Below, in pieces: positions 54,134 to 62,311 of a stretch of DNA of 64,000 nucleotides. This DNA comes from Brevundimonas vesicularis (GTDB taxonomy: Bacteria; Pseudomonadota; Alphaproteobacteria; Caulobacterales; Caulobacteraceae). The notes under the pieces were generated by a model. It worked only from the letters and a program-made list of their open reading frames with translations. It was not told the DNA's origin and ran no database searches. The position numbers and the translations under genes are program-made. The DNA is taken from the NCBI RefSeq assembly GCF_027105095.1, contig NZ_CP114278.1:186001-250000 (forward strand), in the 5' to 3' direction. Position 1 is the stretch's first letter, and every line of letters begins with the position of its first letter.

Positions 54134-54519
54134 TGCCCAACCAAGTTGATTACAGCGAAGGTTTGCAGCGCCATTTTATGGCTCTCGAGGTCACTCCACG
54201 CCACCAGCGCGTCCTCGTCGGCACCAAGCCGCTCGAAGACGGCTGGGTCATGTCGATCATAAAAATCGATGGGTGCACCAGTGAAGCTGAAGCTGTCTGG
54301 CTCGGCCAATGCGTTCAGTCTGACCTGATTGACTACATCAGCACTGCTAACGACGAGGTCACGCCCCTGGAGGCGGTCATGGTCGAGTTCGGTCAGATCC
54401 CTCCCGGCCCCTGCTGGACTGTCGCCGTCTATGTAACGTTAGCGTCGTCCGAGGAAGCCGCCGCGATGTTCGATTTTATGACGGCCTATGCCACCACACC
54501 CGCCTCACGGGGGCACTAA
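54133..54519 (+). CDS. Hypothetical protein overlapping the HNH-like gene
   Basis: The 128-residue protein begins MPNQVDYSEGLQRHFMALEV. The ATG overlaps the upstream TGA in ATGA, so translation is coupled. It is predicted soluble, mixed alpha/beta, without signal peptide or membrane helices. No family is recognised. The tight link to the HNH-like gene suggests a shared role, perhaps as a partner or immunity-like protein, but the sequence does not show this. Confidence 0.65.
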   Translation: MPNQVDYSEGLQRHFMALEVTPRHQRVLVGTKPLEDGWVMSIIKIDGCTSEAEAVWLGQCVQSDLIDYISTANDEVTPLEAVMVEFGQIPPGPCWTVAVYVTLASSEEAAAMFDFMTAYATTPASRGH

Positions 54520-54699
54520 ACAAAAGCGACGCGACTGAAGAAAATTCCTTTACAATAACAGTATGTTAATCCAGATCCACTGTTGCTTATTCAGCAGGGC
54601 CTGCTATAACCAGCTCCTATCATGTTCTCCCTCGGCAGTGACGACAACCGAGGGAGGCACCGCTCAATCCCGAGCCCGCACACCTATTGTCTGTCGTCA

Positions 54700-55152
54700 A
54701 TGCGCCCTCGCCCCTCCCCGTCCGCCGACAAGGCGTCAACAGATTGGTCGCAACTTAAGGCCGTCGCCTTTCACCTGTTGCCCTCGGGACAGATCGACCA
54801 AGAAGGCCGACCGTCCGCACCCCCAGTGTTCTGGCCGCTTCTGCTCACGAAAGAGCAGTTGAGCGCCTACTTGGCGCTGTCGTGGTCCACGATTTCCAAG
54901 ATTTGCACGGTGGCTCCTGTTGATGTGGGAGCCAGCGTGATCCGCTACAACCGTTTTCAGATCGACGAATGGGTTGCGAGCCTGCCGCCCAAAACGATCA
55001 AACACGCTGCGCCAGCGGCTCCGTCGCTTTCGAACATCGAGGCCGAAAGCGACGAACGTCGAACCTCAGCGCTGGATAAGGTTCGGGCCCGTACCCTTAA
55101 TCGTCTGAGCCAAAGCCGCCAGTCACTGAATGATGAAGCGCGCGATGGATAA
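54700..55152 (+). CDS. AlpA/excisionase-like DNA-binding protein
   Basis: The 150-residue protein contains a winged-helix MerR/AlpA-type motif: LLTKEQLSAYLALSWSTISK, then a short insert and VIRYNRFQIDEWVASLP. This is the usual excisionase or AlpA arrangement (strand, HTH, then R-x-x-x-x-x-D-x-W). The C-terminal tail is charged. Its end overlaps the integrase start by about 20 bases, the common xis-int order. A longer start at 54622 is in frame but adds a low-complexity leader. It probably controls excision and integration. Confidence 0.8.
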   Translation: MRPRPSPSADKASTDWSQLKAVAFHLLPSGQIDQEGRPSAPPVFWPLLLTKEQLSAYLALSWSTISKICTVAPVDVGASVIRYNRFQIDEWVASLPPKTIKHAAPAAPSLSNIEAESDERRTSALDKVRARTLNRLSQSRQSLNDEARDG

Positions 55153-56260
55153 GGTTAAATACGTCCAGCGCATCCGACGCCCGGACGGCACCGTCGATCT
55201 CTATTTTCGCAAAGGGAACCACCGTGAGGGCCCTCTGCGGTCACTCGATGGTTCCCCAGAACTGAAGGCCGAGGTCGATGCGATTCTCGCTCGACTCGCC
55301 AGGGCGCAAGCCGCTCAGACGCCGAGGGCGGGGACTGTAGGCGGCGCTATCCAGCGCTACAGAAAGTCCGCCGATTTTATCGGGCTCGCCCAGTCGACAC
55401 AGATAGAATATGGGCGCCTACTCAATGAGATCGAGGTAGACGTCGGCGACGTTCGCCTCGCTGAAGTTGATAAAGGTTGGGTAAGAGACCTGCGTGATCT
55501 TTGGGCGCCGCGTGGCCATAAAGCCACGAATGACCGCGTTCAGATGCTCAAAAACGCCCTGAAGCCGGCCATTGAGGACGACCGCATAAAGACCAACCCT
55601 TTTTTGGGGCTGAAAAAGCTGGCTCCGCCTCATGACGCTGATGAGGTGAACCTTGCCTGGACAGACGAGGAAGTGGACGCGTTCATCGCGCTAGCCCTTC
55701 GGCGCAACATGCCGGGTCTGGCCCGTGCCGTGGCTCTAGGGCGCTGGGGCGGCTTCCGTCGGGGTACAATCTGCAACATCCCGCTGAGCGCTCGAATCAT
55801 CGCGCAAGATGATGACGGTTTCCCCCAGCGCCGGCTCTACTGGACGACCGAGAAGCGTAAGGTTTTGTGCGACAAACGTGAAGACAACCGCCTCTCTGCC
55901 TTTTTGGAGAGCACGCCCACCAAAGCTCTTACCATCGCATACAACCAACGCGGCCACCCCTGGAAGGTGCGCGCTCTTAATCAGGCTGTCACCCGCCTGG
56001 CCACTGCGCTGGCTAAGACTAAGCGCGCTCGTCCCAATCTTACACCTCATGGCCTGCGCCATGCCCGTGGGCTTGAACTCGCGTACGCAGGTGCATCTGA
56101 TGCCGAAATCATGGCGCAGCTTGAACACACCACCGAACGAGCGGCGCGGATTTACCGCCGGCAGGCGCAGCGTCGCCGCATGGCGGACAGCGGACAGGAC
56201 CGAGTCGATAATGTCGTAGCGCTCAAGGCAGAGAGAAAACGGTCTTCGAACGGGACGTGA
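55130..56260 (+). CDS. int: Tyrosine recombinase (integrase) of the island
   Basis: The 376-residue phage-type integrase has an N-terminal arm-binding region, a SAM-like core-binding domain near residues 70-170 (TQIEYGRLLNEIEVDVGDVR) and a catalytic domain. The catalytic residues are Arg in GRWGGFRRGTICNI, His-x-x-Arg in TPHGLRHARGLE, a His/Trp-position residue in QLEHTTERAA and the nucleophile Tyr in RIYRRQAQ. The gene lies 80 bases inside the right direct repeat, beside the intact tRNA-Arg, as expected for the enzyme that integrated this island. Alternative starts exist at 55133 and 55145. It appears intact. Confidence 0.92.
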   Translation: MMKRAMDKVKYVQRIRRPDGTVDLYFRKGNHREGPLRSLDGSPELKAEVDAILARLARAQAAQTPRAGTVGGAIQRYRKSADFIGLAQSTQIEYGRLLNEIEVDVGDVRLAEVDKGWVRDLRDLWAPRGHKATNDRVQMLKNALKPAIEDDRIKTNPFLGLKKLAPPHDADEVNLAWTDEEVDAFIALALRRNMPGLARAVALGRWGGFRRGTICNIPLSARIIAQDDDGFPQRRLYWTTEKRKVLCDKREDNRLSAFLESTPTKALTIAYNQRGHPWKVRALNQAVTRLATALAKTKRARPNLTPHGLRHARGLELAYAGASDAEIMAQLEHTTERAARIYRRQAQRRRMADSGQDRVDNVVALKAERKRSSNGT

Positions 56261-56340
56261 ACGCAGACTGTAACGAAGGGTGTAAAACGACTGTAACAGC
56301 GCGGATCAAAACACGCGCCTCGTCCACTAAGTCGTTGAAA

Positions 56341-56393
56341 AAGATGGCGCACCCGGAGCGATTCGAACGCCCGACCCTCAGATTCGTAGTCTG
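56341..56393. repeat. Right attachment site of the island (53-bp direct repeat)
   Basis: This copy lies within the intact tRNA-Arg gene and is identical to 32173-32225. The island attaches at the 3' end of the tRNA so that the tRNA stays whole. Confidence 0.92.
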
Positions 56394-56421
56394 ATGCTCT
56401 ATCCAGCTGAGCTACGGGTGC
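56345..56421 (-). tRNA. tRNA-Arg(ACG)
   Basis: The 77-base minus-strand sequence folds as a cloverleaf. The acceptor stem is GCACCCG/CGGGTGC with discriminator G and an encoded CCA. The D arm is GCTCAGCTGGATAGAGC, the anticodon stem TCAGA/TCTGA with loop CTACGAA (anticodon ACG), and the T arm contains GTTCGAATC. A34 is expected to be changed to inosine, reading CGU, CGC and CGA codons. Confidence 0.97.
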
Positions 56422-56564
56422 GGCTGCCTTGCGGCGAGGGCGGGTCTTTAGCCGGTGGATCGGGCGGACGCAAGCGGGGGAATGCAGTTTCTGCGTCTGA
56501 AGCGGTTGGCGTGGCGTCTGCGACGGCTTAGGCCTGTCTGACGCTCCCTGCTTTCGGATCTTCC

Positions 56565-58307
56565 ATGCGCCTTTTCCGTCGCCAGATCGCCGCTGTGCTG
56601 GTTCCCGTCCTCCTGGCGGGATGCCAGACCGCGACAGCCAGCCAAGGCGCGCCCTCGGCGACGACAGCATCGCCGCAGGCCTTGTCGGCCCCATCGCCTG
56701 CGCGCGGACCCTTCGTCGCGGCGGCCAATCCGCTGGCGGTCGAGGCCGGGATGACTGTGCTCCGGCGCGGCGGATCGGCCGTGGATGCGGCGGTGGCGAT
56801 CCAGGCGGTGCTGGGGCTGGTGGAGCCGCAGTCGTCAGGCCTGGGGGGCGGGGCCTTCCTGATGAGCTATGACGCCGAGACCGAGACCGTCACGGCCTAT
56901 GACGGGCGCGAGACGGCGCCGGCGTCGGCGACTCCCGAACTGTTCTATGAAGACGGCAAGCCCCTGCCCTTCATCGACGCGGTGTTGTCGGGCCGCTCGA
57001 CCGGGGCGCCGGGGGCGGTGGCCATGCTGGCGATGGCGCAGAAGGACCACGGCAAGCTGGCCTGGCGCGATCTGTTCGGGGACGCCGAGCGGCTGGCGCG
57101 CGACGGGTTCAGGGTCAGCCCGCGTCTGGCCGGCATGATCAATGGGCGCAATCCGCAGGCGTGGACTCGCTGGGCCAGCGCCTATTTCACCAAGCCTGAC
57201 GGCACGCGATATCAGACGGGCGATACGTTGAAGAACCCGGCCTACGCCGACACGGTCGCGCGGTTGGCGCAGCAGGGGCCGGGCGCCATCTATGGCGGGC
57301 CGATCGGGCGCGACATCGCGGCGGCGGTTCGCGAAGGACCGCGTCCCGGCGGTCTGACCGAGGCGGACATCGCCGGCTATCGTCCGTTGCGCCGAGACGC
57401 CTTGTGCCGGCCCTACCAGGCCTATGTGATCTGCGTACCGCCGCCGCCGTCCAGCGGCGTCGCGCTGCTGGAATTCCTCGGTATGGCCGAGGCCACGCCG
57501 GATCTGGACAAGGGCGCGACCAGCCCCGAGGCCTGGGTGGCCTTCGGGCGGTTGCAGCGGCTGATGTACGCCGACCGGGACCGCTATATCGGCGACAACG
57601 ACTTCGTCGGCGTGCCGATCGCGGGTCTGCTGGATCCCGCCTATGTTGCGTCGCGCGCGGCTCTGGCCCCTCAGGTGAACGGCCCGGTCGAGGCCGGCGC
57701 CCCGACGGGATCGCCGCCGCGCGGGGCCGACCAGACCGCCGAGCCGGGCGGCACCTCGCACATGGTCGTGGTGGACGCCTGGGGCAATGCGGTCAGCATG
57801 ACTACGACGGTCGAGAGCATCTTCGGCAACGGGCGGATGGTCGACGGCTTCTTCCTGAACAACCAGCTGACCGATTTCTCCTTCACGCCGCTGGAGGACG
57901 GGCATCCGGCCGCCAATGCGGTGGCGGCGGGCAAGCGGCCGCGCTCGTCTATGACGCCGGTGCTGATCCTGGATCGTCAGGGGCGGCTGGTCGGCGCCAT
58001 CGGCTCGCCGGGCGGGTCCAGCATCCTGGCCTATGTCGCCAAGGCCTTGGTCGGGACGCTGGAGTGGAACCTGTCGATGCAGGAGGCGATCGCCCTGCCC
58101 AATCTGGTGGTGCGGGGCGAGATGGTCGGGGCTGATACGGACATGATCACGCCGGATATTCGCGACGCCCTGGCGGCGGCTGGCATGGCCCTTAAGCCCA
58201 ACGCTACCGAGACCTCGGGCCTGCATGGCGCGATCTGGCGCGACGGGCGCTGGGACCGCGGGGCCGATCCGCGACGCGAGGGCGTCGCGGTCTCGGAGGT
58301 TCGCTAA
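56565..58307 (+). CDS. ggt: Gamma-glutamyltransferase
   Basis: This 580-residue Ntn-hydrolase cleaves or transfers the gamma-glutamyl group of glutathione in the periplasm. It has a lipoprotein-type signal (LVPVLLAGC). The large-subunit region includes FVAAANPLAVEAGMTVLRRGGSAVDAAVA and GLGGGAFLMSYDAETE. The autoprocessing site is the threonine in EPGGTSHMVVVDAWGNAVSMT. The small-subunit substrate residues are in SSMTPVLILDRQG and AIGSPGGSSILAYV. It would be cut into two subunits at the Thr. It is the first chromosomal gene after the island and tRNA. Confidence 0.95.
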   Translation: MRLFRRQIAAVLVPVLLAGCQTATASQGAPSATTASPQALSAPSPARGPFVAAANPLAVEAGMTVLRRGGSAVDAAVAIQAVLGLVEPQSSGLGGGAFLMSYDAETETVTAYDGRETAPASATPELFYEDGKPLPFIDAVLSGRSTGAPGAVAMLAMAQKDHGKLAWRDLFGDAERLARDGFRVSPRLAGMINGRNPQAWTRWASAYFTKPDGTRYQTGDTLKNPAYADTVARLAQQGPGAIYGGPIGRDIAAAVREGPRPGGLTEADIAGYRPLRRDALCRPYQAYVICVPPPPSSGVALLEFLGMAEATPDLDKGATSPEAWVAFGRLQRLMYADRDRYIGDNDFVGVPIAGLLDPAYVASRAALAPQVNGPVEAGAPTGSPPRGADQTAEPGGTSHMVVVDAWGNAVSMTTTVESIFGNGRMVDGFFLNNQLTDFSFTPLEDGHPAANAVAAGKRPRSSMTPVLILDRQGRLVGAIGSPGGSSILAYVAKALVGTLEWNLSMQEAIALPNLVVRGEMVGADTDMITPDIRDALAAAGMALKPNATETSGLHGAIWRDGRWDRGADPRREGVAVSEVR

Positions 58308-58311
58308 AGGC

Positions 58312-59163
58312 TCAGCGGCCGGGACGGATCGACAGTTGGAAGGCCAGCAGGCCTTCGCTGACGTCGGTGTCCAGGCCGTTCATGCCGCGCAGACCCTTGC
58401 CGGCGTCGATCTCGCGATAGACTACGCCGAACGAGGTCTGCATGTCGCCCTTGCGATAGGCCACCCCGATCGAGGCGTCGCCCAGGAAGCTGCCCTTGTC
58501 CTGGGTGTAGCCGGAGCGAGCGTAGTCGCCGTCACGCGTGCGGGCGAAGTTGTAGCCGACAGCCCGGCCCGATCCGGCGGCGTACAGATACCAGCGCGGC
58601 CGCTCGCCGAACCGTTCGCGGCCGTTGGGGGCCAGACGATCCAGCCCCTCGCCGATCTTCAGCGTGACGCCGGCCTCGGCCGAACGGCCTTCGCTGCCGA
58701 CGCCCAGGCCTGCGTGGGGCGTCAGGCTGACTTCCAGGCCCGAGGCGGTATGGCCGCGCGCGCCGCGGAAACCGCGCACATAGCGCAGGTCATAGGCGTC
58801 GGGGTCCAGCTCGGCCCGGTCGACGGGCGTGACCGGCAGGGGCGAGCCGTCGGCGCGGCGCAGACGGCCGGCCGTCTCCAGCGTCACCCGGTCGGTGAAG
58901 TCGGTGCGATCGATCCAGACGTCGTTGCGCGTACTGGCGGACAGGCCGGATCGGTCGTCGGGACGGAAGGCGGTCGGGATTTCGATCTGGGCGCCGAACC
59001 GAGCGTCAGGTGCTACGCGAAAACGCGTCTGTTCAGTCAACCGCGCCTCGACATCGGGCGAGGCGTCGAAGGCGTTGGGCGCCCAGGCCTGTGCGCAGGC
59101 GGCGCTCGCGCCGGCCATCGCCAACACGCCCCCCAAGCCGACAATACAGGCCTTTAATCGCAT
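58312..59163 (-). CDS. Predicted outer-membrane beta-barrel protein, LpxR/DUF2219-like
   Basis: The 283-residue protein has a signal peptide (LKACIVGLGGVLAMAGASAACAQ) and alternating polar/hydrophobic strands to the end (FQLSIRPGR). The segment YLYAAGSGRAVGYNFARTRD, then GSFLGDASIGVAYRKGDMQTSFGVVYREID, recalls the DUF2219/LpxR family of lipid A deacylases. The resemblance is partial and the catalytic residues cannot be confirmed. The start at 59161-59163 gives a proper signal; a longer frame upstream does not. It is convergent with ggt, and the two stop codons are about five bases apart. Confidence 0.65.
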   Translation of the reverse strand: MRLKACIVGLGGVLAMAGASAACAQAWAPNAFDASPDVEARLTEQTRFRVAPDARFGAQIEIPTAFRPDDRSGLSASTRNDVWIDRTDFTDRVTLETAGRLRRADGSPLPVTPVDRAELDPDAYDLRYVRGFRGARGHTASGLEVSLTPHAGLGVGSEGRSAEAGVTLKIGEGLDRLAPNGRERFGERPRWYLYAAGSGRAVGYNFARTRDGDYARSGYTQDKGSFLGDASIGVAYRKGDMQTSFGVVYREIDAGKGLRGMNGLDTDVSEGLLAFQLSIRPGR

Positions 59164-59281
59164 CCGGTCTCCCCACCGATCCGCTGGACACACACTGCAA
59201 CCCGCAGGCGCGAGAGTCCAACGGCTTTTGGTCATGGTTTCGTCGCTTTTGAACGAGGACGACCAGCAGCGGTTCCAAAAC

Positions 59282-59313
59282 GAAAAAGGGCCCCGCTGTC
59301 GCGGAGCCCTTCG
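59282..59313 (-). terminator. Rho-independent terminator after nrdA
   Basis: On the minus strand the stem AAGGGCTCCGC / GCGGGGCCCTT with a four-base loop is followed by TTTCGTTTT. It lies about 20 bases past the nrdA stop codon. Confidence 0.8.
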
Positions 59314-59334
59314 GATCGTTCGGTGCAGATGGCC

Positions 59335-61224
59335 CTATTGGCAGGCCAGGCACTCGTCATAGTCGGTCTTGGGCAGGGAGAAGAGATCGGGCTGATTGGG
59401 ATCAACCACCTCTTCGGCCTTGTCCTCGGCGCCCGCGAAGGCGGCGCGCTGGACCGACTTGGAGCGCAGATAATAGAGCGACTTCACGCCCCGCTCCCAG
59501 GCGGACCAGTGCAGCATGTGCAGATCCCATTTGTTGACGTCGCCGGGTATGAAGAGGTTCAGCGACTGGGCCTGGCAGATTTCCGGCGCGCGGTCGGCGG
59601 CCAGTTCGATCACCCAGCGCTGGTCCAGTTCGAAGGCGGTCTTGAATACCCCCTTCTCGTCCTCGTTCAGGGCGTCGAGGTGCTGGACCGAACCTTCGTT
59701 CTCCAGGATAGAGCTCCACACCGCCTCGGTGTTGATGCCCTTTTCGTCGAGCAGGCGCTCCAGATAGGGGTTCTTGACCGCAAACGACCCCGACAGGGTC
59801 TTATGGGTGTAGATGTTGGCCGGGATCGGCTCGATGCCGGCCGACGTGCCGCCGCAGATGATCGAAATCGAGGCGGTCGGGGCGATGGCCAGCTTGTGGC
59901 TGAACCGCTCCATCACGCCGCGCTCTTGGGCGTCCAGGCACGGGCCCTTCTCCTCGGCCAGCAGGCGGCTGGCCTTGTCGGCCTCGCGACGCAGATGTTT
60001 GAACAGGCGCATGTTCCACGACTTGGCCATGGCGCTTTCGAAGGCGACGCCCTGCCCCTGCAGGAAGGAGTGAAAGCCCATCAGGCCCAGACCCACCGAA
60101 CGCTCGCGCTTGGCCGAATAGACGGCGGCGGCCATGGCGGGCGGGGCGCGACGGATGAAGTCCTCCAGCACATTGTCCAGGAACCGCATCAGATCCTCGA
60201 CGAAGCGCGGCTCCTCACGCCATTCCAGGAAGGTCTCGGCGTTCACCGACGACAGGCAGCAGACGGCGGTCCGGTCCACGCCCAGGTGGTCACGGCCGGT
60301 GTGCAGCATGATCTCGGCGCACAGGTTCGACTGTTTGACCTTCAGGCCCAGGTCGCGCTGGTGCGGCGCCATCTGGCGGTTCACCGTGTCCGAGAAGATC
60401 AGATAGGGCTCGCCGGTCTGCATGCGGATGTCGAGCAGCTTGGTCCACAGCGAACGGGCGTCGACGGTCTTCATGACCGCGCCGTCCTTGGGGGACTTCA
60501 GATCGAAGGTTCCGCCGACCTTGACCGCCTCCATGAACTCGTCGGTGACGTTGATGCCGTGGTGCAGGTTCAGGGACTTGCGATTGAAGTCGCCCGACGG
60601 TTTGCGGATCTCCAGGAACTCTTCGATTTCCGGGTGGTGGATGTCCAGATAGACGGCGGCCGAACCGCGGCGCAGCGAACCCTGGCTGATCGCCAGCGTC
60701 AGGCTGTCCATCACGCGGATGAAGGGGATGATGCCTGACGTCTTGCCCGCGCCCTTCACCTTTTCGCCGATGGAGCGAACGCCGCCCCAATAGGTGCCGA
60801 TGCCGCCGCCGTTGGAGGCCAGGGCCACGTTCTCGTTCCAGACGTTCTGGATGCCGTCCAGGCTGTCGCCCACCGCGTTCAGGAAGCAGGAGATCGGCAG
60901 GCCGCGATCCGCGCCGCCGTTCGACAGGACCGGGGTCGCCGGCATGAACCACAGGCGGCTCATATAGTCGTACAGGCGCTGGGCGTGTTCGGCGTCGTCC
61001 GAGAAGGCGGTCGAGACGCGCGCGAACATGTCCTGATAGCTTTCGCCCGGCAGCAGATAGCGATCTTCCAGCGTCTTCTTGCCGAAGTCGGTCAGCAGAT
61101 CGTCGCGCGAGCGGTCGACCTGGACCGATTTGACCACGGTCAGGTGGGGGCGCTCCGGCGTCGGCGTCGCCGCAACGCCTTGGAATTCCGTCGTCTTCAA
61201 TGCCTCGCCGCCAGCCATGGTCAT
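59335..61224 (-). CDS. nrdA: Ribonucleoside-diphosphate reductase, alpha subunit (class I)
   Basis: This enzyme reduces ribonucleotides to deoxyribonucleotides with a partner NrdB radical subunit. The 629-residue protein has the family regions FMPATPVLSNGGADRGLPISCFLN, VALASNGGGIGTYWG, QGSLRRGSAAVYLDIHHPEI and the active-site NLCAEIMLHTG, and the radical-transfer tyrosines near SLYYLRSKSVQRAA. The C-terminus ends DECLACQ, a CxxC pair for thioredoxin or glutaredoxin. No N-terminal ATP-cone is visible, so overall activity control by dATP may be absent or act through another part. The start is ATG at 61222-61224, with 61216-61218 and 61239 as alternatives. nrdB is not in the window. Confidence 0.94.
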   Translation of the reverse strand: MTMAGGEALKTTEFQGVAATPTPERPHLTVVKSVQVDRSRDDLLTDFGKKTLEDRYLLPGESYQDMFARVSTAFSDDAEHAQRLYDYMSRLWFMPATPVLSNGGADRGLPISCFLNAVGDSLDGIQNVWNENVALASNGGGIGTYWGGVRSIGEKVKGAGKTSGIIPFIRVMDSLTLAISQGSLRRGSAAVYLDIHHPEIEEFLEIRKPSGDFNRKSLNLHHGINVTDEFMEAVKVGGTFDLKSPKDGAVMKTVDARSLWTKLLDIRMQTGEPYLIFSDTVNRQMAPHQRDLGLKVKQSNLCAEIMLHTGRDHLGVDRTAVCCLSSVNAETFLEWREEPRFVEDLMRFLDNVLEDFIRRAPPAMAAAVYSAKRERSVGLGLMGFHSFLQGQGVAFESAMAKSWNMRLFKHLRREADKASRLLAEEKGPCLDAQERGVMERFSHKLAIAPTASISIICGGTSAGIEPIPANIYTHKTLSGSFAVKNPYLERLLDEKGINTEAVWSSILENEGSVQHLDALNEDEKGVFKTAFELDQRWVIELAADRAPEICQAQSLNLFIPGDVNKWDLHMLHWSAWERGVKSLYYLRSKSVQRAAFAGAEDKAEEVVDPNQPDLFSLPKTDYDECLACQ

Positions 61225-61497
61225 CTGCGTCCTGAACAAAAAGTCGTTTGAGCCGCCCGCGCCGCGACCACATCATCTTGTGGCCTCTGCGCTCCCCGAG
61301 CCCAGATATAGGGCGCATATGCCTAATGACCCGTCAACGGGTTGACGCCGACCATTGTGGGCGAATCGGTCGGACAAGTCCCAGCCGTCTGGGGAAAAGC
61401 CCGCGTGCAAGCCAGCACGTCCGTTTTGAGCGCCTGCGACAGCGTGATCACGAACGCGTGATCGGAACGACTGCCCAGCTTGGCCGTTGGCTCGCGC

Positions 61498-62274
61498 ATG
61501 ACGCTTTCTGACTTACGCGCCTTTTTGATACGCGCCCTGACGGTCGCCCGCACGGAAATCGCCGCGCTTCTGGCCCTGCTGGTCGTCGCCGGCGGCGTTC
61601 TGACCTTCGCCGGCCTCGCCGATGAGATGACTGAGGGCGAGGGCCAGGCCTTCGATCTTCATGTCCTGGCGCTGATGCGGCCCTATGCCGACGATCCCGG
61701 CCGGCCGTGGGGGCCGTGGTGGCTGAAGGAGGCGGCGGCGGACATCACCTCGCTGGGCGGCATCTCTGTGCTGGGTCTGTTCGCCCTGATCGTGATCGTC
61801 TTCCTGCTGAGCCAACGGAAATGGTTGTCGTCCCTGCTGCTGGTCATCGGCCTGGCCGGCGGCGTCGTGCTCTCGGAAGGCCTGAAGGCGGTGTTCGAGC
61901 GCGCCCGGCCCCCTGCGGCCATGCAGGCGGTGGAGACGATCAACGCCAGCTTCCCCTCAGGCCACGCCCTCTTGTCCACCGTCTTCTATCTCAGCGTCTC
62001 CGTTATGCTGACCCGCGCCTTCCCGCGCGAGCGATTCAAGGTCTTCGTCCTGGGCGTCGGCATTCTGCTGGCTCTGCTGGTCGGGCTGACGCGCATCTAT
62101 CTGGGCGCCCACTGGGCCACCGACGTCTTCGCCGGCTGGGCGGTCGGCGCGGCCTGGGCCATGGCCCTGTGGCTGGTCGCCTATGGGGTGGCGCGCTGGC
62201 AGAAGCGTCACCGCGCGGCGCTGCAGGACGAAGCCTCCCCGATCGAAGCCGCCCCCGACCCGACCAAAGTCTAG
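61498..62274 (+). CDS. PAP2-family phosphatase
   Basis: The 258-residue membrane protein has about six helices and the three PAP2 phosphatase motifs: KAVFERARPPAA, FPSGHALLS and TRIYLGAHWATDVFAG. Family members dephosphorylate phosphatidate, undecaprenyl pyrophosphate or similar lipids on the outer face of the inner membrane. The substrate cannot be told from the motifs. The ATG at 61498 (MTLSDLRAFL) is preferred over an upstream TTG. It is divergent from nrdA. Confidence 0.93.
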   Translation: MTLSDLRAFLIRALTVARTEIAALLALLVVAGGVLTFAGLADEMTEGEGQAFDLHVLALMRPYADDPGRPWGPWWLKEAAADITSLGGISVLGLFALIVIVFLLSQRKWLSSLLLVIGLAGGVVLSEGLKAVFERARPPAAMQAVETINASFPSGHALLSTVFYLSVSVMLTRAFPRERFKVFVLGVGILLALLVGLTRIYLGAHWATDVFAGWAVGAAWAMALWLVAYGVARWQKRHRAALQDEASPIEAAPDPTKV

Positions 62275-62311
62275 GCCCGCGATCCGTCTCGCGGCGGACT
62301 AGTCTGGCGAC

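Larger units (their letters stand above)
32173..56393. mobile_element. Genomic island integrated in tRNA-Arg(ACG)
   Basis: The 24.2-kb segment is bounded by a 53-bp perfect direct repeat that equals the 3' part of tRNA-Arg(ACG) plus four bases beyond CCA. A tyrosine recombinase gene lies just inside the right repeat, the standard layout of a tRNA-integrated element. Contents are patchy: five insertion sequences, three gene remnants, metal and drug efflux genes, stress-type envelope genes and a phage-like right end. No relaxase, coupling protein, type IV secretion, terminase or capsid gene was found, so it is not a complete conjugative element or prophage. It could be a mobilisable or satellite-like island, or a decayed one. 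Confidence 0.9.

Noticed and set aside
32173..56393. Complete prophage or conjugative element
   Set aside because: No terminase, capsid, tail, relaxase, coupling protein or type IV secretion genes were found. Only integrase, excisionase-like, repressor and HNH-like genes are phage-like.
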